From Bugula neritina (lineage: Eukaryota; Bryozoa; Gymnolaemata; Cheilostomatida; Bugulidae): a stretch of DNA of 60,000 bases. Positions 31,401-57,148 of this stretch are shown here, piece by piece. The DNA lies in NCBI GenBank assembly GCA_964035545.1, contig OZ037767.1:20874628-20934627 (forward strand), in the 5' to 3' direction. The notes beneath the pieces were generated by a model that did not search any database, was not told where the DNA came from, and was given only the letters and a program-made list of their open reading frames with translations. The translations under genes and the position numbers were made by a program. Position 1 is the stretch's first letter; every line of letters starts with the position of its first letter.

Positions 31401-34400
31401 CTGAATCAGATCCAGGAGGAAGCTCTGGTTTTTCTTCTTTTTCACAGCAGGTACAACAGTGGATGCAGGAGCAGCAGCAACAAAAATACTGGAAAGAGAA
31501 AAGGCAGTATTGAGTATGGTAGCAGCCCACATGATAGAGAAGTAACTCTAAGTGAGCAGGGCACCAACAAATAGCAATACTTTTGAGGGAAAGGAATATT
31601 TTCCAAAAGACTCAACAGTTGAAGGAGTTATCTTCTCACTGTTATAACATGGTGTGCCTAATCTTAATAATAAGAACCAGTCGTAAATTGGTCTGCATAT
31701 CAGTATGAAAACAATTGAGACTGAGGATGTATAGTATAAAGATTGTACCTAGGTGATTATGAAGCTAATATTCCCACCTGAAAATGCACATGTAATAGTA
31801 AAAGAAATTAAAGCTAGTCTGAAAGTATATACCTTAGTAATTCAGAAGGCCTTATGATTCGTAATTCATAAATTAAAAGCATTTGAATCATAGAATACAA
31901 GAACACAACTGATGATAATTTTCTTTATTCAGCTAAGGGAAGATACATTTTATATAAAAGAGCTAAAGCATAAACAAACAATTAGAATACATATATTATC
32001 TAATTGTCTTTTCTCTTACATATGTAAATTCATCTTCTAACATAGCATTTCACAAGAAAGCAAATGTCCTTTACCTTCCCAAGTTGATGCTTGAAGCTTT
32101 TGCTGAAGATAACAACTGTGAAAGGTGTGAGAGCCGCATTGAAGTAAACCGAGACGACACCAATGAGATGGATGAGATACCAGTACAGGTCTTCTTGTTC
32201 AAAAGAGAAGTACCACCTGAGAGTGTGTGCCCATGTAGGAGCCCACAGCAAGGTGAATTGCACCATGAGAAACAAGGCTACTTTAGCCATAGTTCTTCTC
32301 TTTCTTACAGACTTCTTTAAAGTCCCCGGCATACTAGCTCGGCTATCCACAGTTCGCAATGTATTGGTCTATAAAAAGAATAATAATTGACAGAACAGAT
32401 TGAAATCACAACTATTAACTGAAACACTTTTTGATAATTTGTTAAAACTAAACAATTAACACCACATTTTATATAACAGCTAAATATTTTCTCAATGTAA
32501 TAAGTGACATGAAATGAAACAAGACTGTCAATTATAGAATTGACTTATCAGGTAAAATATCTGTTTGAATCACAGAAAATCACACGAATGCTGAAAATAT
32601 GGCATGATGTTGACGTAACGAACCAGTGGAACACGCTCCGCTGTGTACAGCAACTGACCTATTGTTTACATAATATTTTGATATAACATCAAATATTTAA
32701 AGTTGACTGGGGCCAACGCAGTCTGACTAACATGTGAACTTGTGTATAAAGACAAATTCTATAGCTCCACTGGTTCTAAAAGTATGCTTTAAGAAAAAGA
32801 GACGCCATATGCAATAACAATTATTCAACGATTGATAATATTAGAACGAAGCTAAGTATGGCTGCTGTCTAGAATAAGGTCACAAATATTAGCCTGAGGT
32901 TGCGAGTTGTCATAGAAATCTAATTTTTGACATAACCTAAGCCCTGCATCAAATACCTCAACTATAATCACATCTAATTTAATTATATATCGAACATAAA
33001 CAGAAATAAAACTTTGACAATTTTAATAAGCAATGTCTGGTTTAAAGAGACTTCAACTTCAATTAGAATCATACTTGAAGCATAATCACTTAAATGAATA
33101 CATAAAATAAAATGAGTGCGGAATGAAAAATTACTTGGATCATATAACCAAATATATCTCCTAAATTGAAACGAATTAAAGAGCTATATTGACTGTAGTA
33201 CATTACATGTTGACATTAGGATTAAACTAAATAAATAAATCAGTTTACTAAAAAGCTAAATGTGAACATGAGCATTCACTTATGATTGCAGATGGCTAAA
33301 AAGATGGTGAAAAAAAGAATGACGATTTTACTTTTCTTTCTAAGAAAGAGAGAAGATATCTACCTTCATTAATGAGTTACAGTTAAAATATTCTATACAT
33401 TTTATATGTGGATACTGTGTTAAGTTGGTTTTGGTTCATCAAAGCAAATATTATTATTTGTGTTCCAAGTGTTAAAGGATTGCTCTATCTTGTCTAATAA
33501 ATGGCCATTTAGGTCAAACACACATAATATTGTGTTTTTCTAAGCATGCATTGACAAAAAGCATTTGACCAAAGGTAGAAAAAGTTAGTTGAAGTTGAGG
33601 GTGTAGATTGGTAACAGCCAAAACGCCGATTTTGAAATGAGCTGGGAAATGTGACGTAACAGCGCCAGCATTCCTGCTGGTCACGTGACTATACAAATGA
33701 ATAACTATAGAAATATGACTGTGAGATGTAATCTTTCAGCTCGTAATTTGTATATTTATAGAAGTGCAAATGTGAATTATCTCAATCTATAGTTTTTTGA
33801 CATTTTAAATAACATGTATGTGATAACATTAGGCCATATTTTGCTTGTAAACATTAGAAAAAAGCCTTGCAAAAACATGCATTCTTTAGGATGAATGCCT
33901 GCGATCGATCTAAACTATGTCAGATTGTGCAATATTACGGGCACACCAAAGCTGACCTATATAGCGCACTGTAACTGCTTGAGCGTTATTGGTTGATGTT
34001 GTGCCCAGCAACCTTGAATACTAGCGTTATAGTTCGCACGTGCAGCATAGTTACTGGCGTTCACACGTCACGTATTAGGCTATTCTTTTTCATGGCTGAA
34101 AATTTTACCTCCCTCAAAATTGGAGTTTTGAAAAGCTGTTTTCTAGGCACATATTCCTTTGCAAAGCCAAAATTGTTTGCATACACATTAGATTATAGTT
34201 CATAATTATAATGTGATTGTAATAAACTAAGATTGAGCAATCCTTTAACATATGCAACACCCAGAAAATCAGATGAAGCCCAAGCATGCAATGCGTTGAG
34301 CAGCAGAAAAGGTTTGAAAGTGAGTATCAGAACCAAACATGTTTATGCCAATGTGTGGGTTGTGTGTATTTTCACAGGAAACTGCTTCTCAAACAATGAG

Positions 34401-37400
34401 TATTCTGTCATATAATAGCTGCCCAGGAGAGGCTAAGAAAACATGTTTTTGCTGCTGTGTTGCTTCATAAGGCAAAGCGTGTTATTCTACGTCTAGCCAT
34501 TTTGACAACAAGATATGAAAATTCTCAACGGAAGCTTTAAAATAAAGCTTAAATGATGTCTGTATATAAGCAGCTTTTATAAAAAAGAATTAAAGAAACA
34601 AATTGAAGAAATCTCTTTGATATTGGAGCTTGTGTTGTAGGTGTGAAATAAACCTACCTTAGTGTTAGAGCTGGTGGTTTTGGTGAAAGTACCGGATCGA
34701 TTGCTCCTGGATCCACTTTTCAGCAGCGTGCTGTCATCATACGCTGCCGCTTTGTTTTCTTTTTGCTTTTTGCCACAGACAACGCAGCTGAGTGAGAGGT
34801 AGAATATGAGACAGAAGAGAATCGGGAGAAGGAAGAGGAAGACGAGAGAAATAACGGTATGGGCCTTTGGAGCGAGGGTCGGCCATACGTCCAGGTTAAA
34901 CACTTTACATCTCTACGACAATACGCAATAATACAAAACACAAGTGATATATAAATGAAATGCAATCTACAAATTACATGATACACATGTGATAAGGATA
35001 AAGTTAAATTATTTAACAAAATATATTAAAAGTGCATTGATTATGCATTAAACTATCAAGTACAACTTATTATGGTAATTGTGAGCCTTGTGCTTATTGC
35101 CCTAATGTAAATGTAAGGTGCTACTTTACATGGCAGACTAATTGATAATCTCTTGCTAATTTTAAGTCAACCTTTATTTAAGGATCTAGTAGCTATGAGG
35201 TTTATTGCAAGACATAATGATATAGAAATGGTACGGTACGAAAAACCTGATGAGACACAACCTGGAATAAATTTAAAAAGTTTGGAGTTACACAGAATGG
35301 CAAAGCTTCCTAAGTTTTAGAGTTGCTACTTACATTAATCTTATCGCCTTCCTTGCCATTGGTATCAACAGGAAATGAGATTTCTTCGTAAGCAAATATG
35401 GCTAGAGGTAGCCCACAGATGGCCCCAATAATCCATATAGCCAAGTTACCAATAAAGGCTTGGTTCTTAGCAGAAGTTCGGTGGCGAGGAGGGGCAGCAA
35501 AGGCTACGTACCGCTCTATACTCAGGGCTGAAACATAAGCAAATGTGAATAATACCAGGCAGTGGTTTTAAGATAATGTCCCACAGTACAGGGAAAACAT
35601 TTAGACTGATTTTAGTAAAGGAGTAGAAAAAATAGTTTGGAAATGCTCATTTAAGCACAATTGATGCAATAATATTTACAGCCTAAATTCATTGTCAAAT
35701 ATATACTGATTACAGAGGAGTATAAAGAGGTGAAATATTATGTTAGTGGAAGACTAACATAATTACTAGAAGAATTTGAAAGATACCAAGTATAGTTGGC
35801 ATTGTGATCTTATATAAGGATTGCTACACTCAAATCTTTTTGGCACAAGCATACTATTATCCTAATTGCAGCTGGTATACATTATTCAATACATTATATG
35901 CAATACAGGTTAGCACAGCTATGCACCAGGCCATAGATGTAGATATAGAAATGCTGTGTTATCAATGGGTCTCTTATGCTGTAAAGCATCTCCACATACT
36001 TTGGTGTCATCACTGAGCAGCATCACTGAATATTTTATAGGTGGGAAGAAAAAGACAAAGGCATTTAGACTTTAGTATATCTTAGTCACAGAAAGAAGAA
36101 AATGAGTCATTTTGATGAACTAACATACCATAACACAGTTTTTTGACAGAAATACCAAATTTTCATTTCAAACTACTGCACACAATTACTAATCGATTTT
36201 GAAGCTATGGCTTTGCACCATACATTTGAATTTAGTGAATGGTGATGTTTCCTGTGAAACATGCAAGCAAAACATCAATGATGAAAGAGACATCAATTAT
36301 ACACACTAGTTACTGATATTTTAATTATGAAAAAGGTTTTCGAGTAGCTGTATTTAGTATATTATGCACTGCTCATTGTAGCATTCCAGAATGCAATATG
36401 GTATACACGTGTCCAACAGAAAGATAACGCATAATATTATGTGCCGTTGAGTGCAAAATAAGATTTCAATTTGACTAGCTGCAACCTCTCTGTTTGTAAT
36501 ATACAGCTATTGTAAAGTCATACGATCCTCTCTCAACTTTTCACATCTAATTGTCACCTTTATGATTTAAATCAAACACATGAATATAATATGTAATAGA
36601 TGTTTTTGGTTTTAATAACATTATTCACATTTTAAAGTATGAATAATATTTTAGAAATGTTTAATCAACTTCATGATGTGATGATTTGGTACATCTTCTA
36701 TAGCATCAAAGGTCAAGACCTTCAGCTTGCGCCATAACAATTATACAGATGACCTATCAACAGTCATAGCCTTGTTTATCTCTATTTATGAAAACAATAA
36801 CATTAAGCCTCAGTCTTGATTACCTGTTAGCCTAGGGCCACACTGTGCGTATTTTCGCATTCGAAAATTGAAATCACAAGTAGCAAAGATGTCCACTGTA
36901 GCGTCAGTGATGCGTGATAAATAAAGCTTTCATTTTTAAATCCCACTCGCTTTCAATAAAACGCAATTTACTGGAATGTAGCCCTAAAATAAAGAAATTG
37001 GGCTCGCTGAATAACTACCAGCCAATTAGGTGACGACGACAGAGACGATTCGCACTTGCGTTGAAAATGCTGAGCGACAAGTGCGAAGGTTTCCTCAACG
37101 CTCACAGTGGACACCTTTGCTACTTGTGATTTCAATTTTCGCATGCGAAAATACGCACCGTGTGGCCCTAGGCTTAAAGGAGAACTGATAATTTCAACAC
37201 TGCACTTGTCAATTTAAATTAGTCAAAGGAGACTGCTTTCTAGAAAGTTTCAATTCACATGAGTGACAAGGCTGTGATGAGACTAGTGCTGTGCTCTGAA
37301 CATGCTCCGAATATTTAGTTATACAGGTGGCATGTCTCTGGCAAGTTTACGAAACCAAAGCAGCTACAACTTGTAGGCTACGCCTACCTACTTAGTGCCA

Positions 37401-40400
37401 CCATGTTTACCATCCTTCATTTTACAAATGCATTTACTGACTAAAAAAAGAAGTGAAAAGCAAGATTTACTTGAAGCTTATGTGTTCCAACATTCAATAT
37501 TTAACGATTTTGCAAGGTTAGACCCCAGATGACCTCGGGTTAAGGGCAGAAACCAGCTGTATAGTACATGCATTGTAATCATGGCAATCATTAAGTAATG
37601 ATACTAAGAATTTCACACAAGCTTAGTGAAAAGATTAACTATCTATAAAATCATCAGATGCCAAAACAAGTATCCAGTTACTCCGAGATGCAGGCTACCA
37701 AATAAAAGACACAAGATAAAATCACGCTTAACTAGAAGCACCCTGAGTTTGTGTAACTTGATTTTAGGCAGTCAGTAAACAGTGCTGGGTGATTCATTTT
37801 GCAAAAAACATCTTTCAGCATATAATAAAAATTGGCAAAGGAGAATTGTAGATTTTTCAAATAGCCTAGTTCTAGCGAAACTTTGTAGCACGGAATGCTT
37901 TCTAAACATAAAATAAAGCAATCACACTTCAAACTAAAATGCTAAACCAAGAACCATAAACCTAAGCTAGATATTGTACAGCTGCATATGCACTTATACA
38001 CTTGACAAGTGGAAGGGCAAGTGCTCAAATACAGAACTCTTTGGTATAATTCCCTTGAAAATATCTTGGTTTAGTGAACACTGATTGTGATGCCAAATAC
38101 ACCAGCTGTTTACCACAGTCTTGGCTAGGTTTCCATGGCAACTCGTGCTTATGATTATCCAACATTCACTGGATGCTCATATGTTTGAATGATCATACAA
38201 GTAGATTCTCATACCTACAGATGAATTTGTGGTTGCAGCATAAACATATGGTGGTGGTTTCAATCTATACAACTCTTCCCTAACATCGAATGAAAGATCC
38301 ATTCACAAAACCCAAAACTTGAAAACCAGTGACTGAGTAATAGGTTTGTAGAAAGTAAAGTGTATCATACCAACTAGACTGAGCATGGAGATAGCCAAGG
38401 CTCCTTGAGGCACTGCGTAGATCATTTTACATCCTATCTCCCCAAACGGCCATCTTTTGTCCAACACGTAAGACGTGGCTATCATGGGTGGACAAATCAA
38501 AAGCATAAGCAGGTTCGCTATGGCTATATTCAGCAGAAAACTGTTGGGGACATTTCGAAACTTCTTAGCCTTGCAGATTGTGTAAAACAATGCCCCATTG
38601 GTTGTGATACCTAAAAAGTAGCTAATCAGATTAAAATGACAGTCATTTTAGTAACATTGAGAAAAGTATTAGGTGTGAACCTTATCTAGTAGAAGCGGGA
38701 ACTTGTTTTGGCTGCTAGATGTCAGACAGCAAATTTTTTATTGCTATTTATAGCATTCGAAGTGTCAACTTGATATTTTATATGTCTTTTAGCAAACTTC
38801 AACTGATCATCAAAAAAGTACAATGAAAATTTGAAACCAGGATAATTCACAGCAAGTGTTCATCATTTACAACATATACAAATGTTTCAAGTTCAGCAAA
38901 AGTCGGCTGAGCCTATTACAAAATACAAATTATAAACAATATGTTGAAAATAGGCACAAAGCTTAGCCAAAGCTTCTTTTTGCAAAGAAAATAATAAATT
39001 TATTTAACATTACATCATGATTTGCATAACCTGCTGATTTGTAATGGTAGGCTGTTTCACCAGTATATTATTATAATGAAAAATGAATTCAAGCTTTCTA
39101 TTGGTTGAATTATCTTCCTAAACATGATCACAGTAACAGACAGTGTATCATTGTTTTACCTGATGAGAGGCATGAAAATAAGCAGGATTATATGTAACAA
39201 TACAGCTACAAGTAACAATGCACTACCAACATTAATTAAATTAGTGCTGCAGTGGATTAGATAGAGCTCACAAGTTCTAGTTTTTGGATAATCAAATACA
39301 TGCTCTTGCCCTGAATAGTAGAGAGTGAATCAGGTAACTAACAGTACTAGTAGAACAGCAACGCCACGCAACACATTATGGCATTGAACAAAGCTTTCAC
39401 CGTCTTCCACTCCCCATAGTGATATTTATATTTGAGTTTTACTTTTTTAAGACTATTTTGAAACTAAATAAGAAATAGTAAACTTGCTTAAAATGTAGAA
39501 TAACTCAAAGATTATAACACTCAGTTACCCACAGTGATTGTATCTTACTAGGTCACCCACAGCCAATGTATGCGGTAAGAAAGTAATTCGTGATAAAGAT
39601 GTTTTAAAAAAATCTAATCTAATCAGGTTGTGTATATTTTCTAGTTCCTACAAAGAACAGTTCCCGCATATAATTTACTGAAAGCTACAGTTTTAAAAAA
39701 GAACAAGCAAGTATAAATTAAGTTGAGTAAAAAGCTCTTGGCGCAATCTACATTTGAAGAAACCAGTTGCTTAAAATTTATTAAGTAACAAGTTACGCTT
39801 GAATGAGCAGAGGTGAACTTTGGTAGAAGAGTGCTGTTATCATAAGCTTAAGAATGTTACAAACCAAAGTAAACTAATTAAAAGACCATTACATTTCACA
39901 ACTGGCTGTTACATAACCAAAGTCTGGCTAGGAATGTGCTTGATGCTGACTTTTTTTAATATCAAAATAATGAAGTCCACCAAATCATCAGGAGTTTGAC
40001 CTAACAACTTGGAATTCAACAGTTGCTCAATTTGCATTCCAGCAGCAGTTCCTGGGAGAGAGGGGGATGGACTATTATATTTTGATTAATGTGGTGGCAC
40101 TGTTTTGAGAACTGAATATGAACAGTAAAACAAGAATTCTCAGCAATTGATTGCTTTAATGCACTCATAAATTTATTTATTTTTTGCTTGAGTCACCATA
40201 AGTAGGCCAAAGGAATTCTCACAGGAAACTTTTAGAAGGCTAAGAGTTGTTTTAGTTGCACTTTCAGCTGCAGAAGGCAGCCGAGTACGGCTCCAATTAC
40301 TTCTTACTCAGACTATGTTAGTTTAACAGGGAGCCATGAGGTCACTGTTGACATGACGCAACTCCAAGCATGTTTAAACTTTAAAAGTAGATGGCCTGAG

Positions 40401-41137
40401 GCTAATTTACAAAAGAGCTGAGCCTTATCAACCAGCACCTTATTAACCTGAATACAGGGTTAAAGAGGCGTAATTTTATCAGCTAACTCATAGACGTGTT
40501 TATTTTATAAATAAGCAATATTTAATGACACATGTAGCAGCCAGCTAAGGAAGGAAGCAGAGTTGGTGTTGGGTAAAGAGAATTTGCATATGTTACGCTT
40601 TAGTGTTGAAAATTATTATAACCAGAAAATAAAGTGGATCTATTTTATAAATTCTGACAAAACAAAAATGTTATAAACAATAAACTGACTGAACTGCATT
40701 GGTTTAAAAATTAGCTTTGTTACTGATATTTGTATATTATACATGCTTAATTATGTTTTATTCTTAATTAAAAGTACACAAAATATTATAACAGACGAAT
40801 AAGTTCAGCGAATTTGCTCCTTTACAGCAAACTTTACAAATGAAACTCAAACTAGGGCGTGGTTTAGACATTTAGCTGCTTTGAGTGAACTTTCAAGATT
40901 CAGAAAATTATACAGCTACTTCAAACGCTGACTTGAGAAATGCTGCCTCTACACAAACAGTAAAGTATAAACTAGATACGTACCAACCAGAAAGCATATC
41001 CCAAGCAAAACCGGTACAGCCGTCATCTCCAAGTCGATTCTAATGGATTGTTTTGTGGAGTTATCGAAGGAGTCAAGATATTTATCTCGTGCAAGAGACG
41101 CATCATTATGACCGGTTAGATCAACGTTTACAGCCAT
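28410..41137 (-). CDS. Class A (rhodopsin-type) G protein-coupled receptor, peptide-receptor-like
   Basis: Complete 9-exon model in transcription order: 41137-40984, 38610-38371, 35527-35334, 34912-34658, 32368-32075, 31488-31370, 31023-30897, 30088-29835, 28545-28410. The 1773-base CDS gives 590 aa with all phases closing. The extracellular N-terminus of about 38 residues has one NST glycosylation sequon. TM1 (split across exons) ends in TTNGALFYTICK; TM2 is NSFLLNIAIANLLMLLICPP. The TM3 cysteine (GEIGCKM) and the ECL2 cysteine (RCKVF) can form the usual disulphide. The DRY position is ERY (SIERYVAF). TM6 has FTLLWAPTW, and TM7 has NAALTPF in place of NPxxY. After TM7 comes a nine-cysteine run (residues about 382-394), then a 195-residue tail rich in Ser, Tyr and acidic residues. 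The RNVPNSFLL region recalls bombesin/CCHamide-type receptors, but I cannot name the ligand. Introns contain two MITEs. Confidence 0.9.
31186..31283. repeat. CTCA/CTCC tetranucleotide-type repeat
   Basis: CTCACTCACCCACTCCCTCA-type sequence followed by an ACCA run, in a GPCR intron. Confidence 0.85.
33473..34248. mobile_element. TTAA-flanked MITE, copy 2 (complete, 768 bp)
   Basis: Element 33477-34244 has 10-bp terminal inverted repeats AGGATTGCTC and GAGCAATCCT, with TTAA on both sides (33473-33476 and 34245-34248). It is the complete counterpart of 1-579 in the opposite orientation. It lies in the GPCR intron between exons 34912-34658 and 32368-32075. Confidence 0.92.
36827..37176. mobile_element. 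Harbinger-type MITE, copy 2 (344 bp)
   Basis: Element 36830-37173 has ends GCCTAGGGCCACACTGTGCG and CGCACCGTGTGGCCCTAGGC, with TTA on both sides (36827-36829 and 37174-37176). The terminal repeats extend well inwards. It lies in the GPCR intron 38370-35528. Confidence 0.9.
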
Positions 41138-41784
41138 GACTGTTACCTATACACTGGGAAGGTGTGTGGCAGCAAGGAGGGGTACGACTATGTTATAAAC
41201 ACAAGCTGCTCCTTCAGCTATACTGCTGCTAGAGTTCGGAAGTCAGCTTTTGATGTCAGACGCCCAGTCAACAGTTTATCATAATAAAATGGAAGGCAGG
41301 TGATAATCTGGTTTTATTAGCTATAATGAGAAAACCTGCGACCTTTGACCCAAGCTTACTGCCTGTCTGTGTTTATTTCAAGGCACCAAGTTACAAGGAA
41401 GGATAACTCTAAGAAGCAGTATTTATTTGGGAGAATATTATTATGAAAAAATATTATATAACAGAATACCAAGCATGTTGAGCGATATATGCATGCCGAG
41501 TGAAAGCAAAACTAATATAACATTAGTAAAATAGTATGATTGTCAAAGAGAGTTAAAGTGAATGTAATATACAAAATATTACAAAAATATAAAACATATC
41601 AACTATGTGTATGACTAGAAATTAAAAGACATACAAATCATGCTAATAGCAAGTTCTTCGTAGGTGTATAGCATCACATAGTAGATGGCACAAGAGTAAG
41701 TAAAAGGGCTACAAAATGAATTAGTTTATTACCTAACTTTTAGTAATTGTTTTCACATGAATAAACGCACACCACTGTGATTGG
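41138..41784. other. Spacer between the GPCR start and SHPRH stop
   Basis: It holds the presumed GPCR promoter and the SHPRH 3' UTR. TTTATT at 41725-41730 (AATAAA on the minus strand) lies 55 bp beyond the SHPRH stop and is a good poly(A) signal candidate. Nothing else was recognised. Confidence 0.6.
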
Positions 41785-55916
<14,132 letters not shown>

Positions 55917-57060
55917 GATTTTGGGTATTATTCTGAGTTTGTTATCTTTAGCCTGAACATAATTGTATTTACTTGTAGATGAGTTGGTATTCACAAAACA
56001 CATCAAAGGTTGTTACAAAAAACAATGGCAAAACTCATTGATGTCAAATTATATTAAATTATAGTACAGTTAAAGAACCATTGAATGACATATGAGCTAG
56101 AACTCGCTAGCTAAAGCACAAAAAATTGCAAACTGTTGTGATTATTTCAATATCTGATAAGCTGAACTACTAGCCTACTACTACTACTACTACTACTACT
56201 ACTAGTACTGCTGCTGCTGCTGCTACTACTACTACTACTACTACTACTACAGCTACTAGTACTACTAATAGTAATAAGCAATAAATATAAGTATACTAAT
56301 AGTAACACAACTAGTACTAGTACTACTATTAGTGTAAGAGTTACTTCAAAGTAAATTACTATTACTTATTACTATTAGTATTACTATTACTTTAGTTTTA
56401 CTAATTAGTAAATAGTATTACTATTAGTATTACGGTATTACTCATACTCATAGTATTAGTATTAGTATTACTAGTATTAGTATTAGTATTACTATTAGTA
56501 TTAGTAATACTCATAGACATACTGATTATAACTATAATTATAAGTATTACTATTAGTATTAGTATTAGTATTACTATTACTATTAGTATTACTATTAGTA
56601 TTACTATTAGTAATACTTATACTAATACTCATAGTCATACTGAGTATAAGTATTACTATTAGTATTACTATTACAGTATTAGCATTAGTTAGTATTAGAT
56701 TTAGCTACAGTTAGGTTTATATACAACTTACAGTTACTCATACTGGTGCAGTTTAGTGTGCAACTTGAAATCAGAAATTTATGTAACTTAGAAAAGAAAC
56801 AGTATCATACTGAAGAATTGTTCTATGAGCAGCTCACAGTTGAGGGTTACTGAGTGCAGTAGTTTGCCGTTCTCGCCTAAAATCGAGGATTTCAATAAAC
56901 CCCAACTTCAAACCTTAATCATTTGCACTTAATCACCTCAGCTCGAAGCTGCTTATAGATTTCAACAAAACTAAAACAAAATCGTGTTTGAGTTTAGCCT
57001 ACGCGCAAATAAAAATAAGACTTTCAAAGACGGTCACCCGTCCTAGTTATAAGAAACCGT
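55917..57060. other. Divergent intergenic region upstream of SHPRH
   Basis: It separates the SHPRH start from a plus-strand gene. It carries (CTA)n/(CTG)n trinucleotide runs (about 56176-56270) and a degenerate AGTATT/ATTACT tract (about 56330-56700). No exon is supported. Confidence 0.65.
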
Positions 57061-57061
57061 G

Positions 57062-57071
57062 ATTGGCGGGA
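57062..57071 (+). promoter_or_regulatory. Candidate CCAAT-box/E2F composite site
   Basis: ATTGGCGGGA combines an inverted CCAAT core (ATTGG) with the E2F consensus core GGCGGGA. It lies about 78 bp upstream of the ATG at 57149. The motif match is seen directly; function is inferred. Confidence 0.4.
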
Positions 57072-57148
57072 GATTGAAAGCGACGACCACTGAGCTAGAA
57101 ATATTTCAGTTCATTTCCAGTTTATTGAAGACGACAGCCCCAAAAGCA

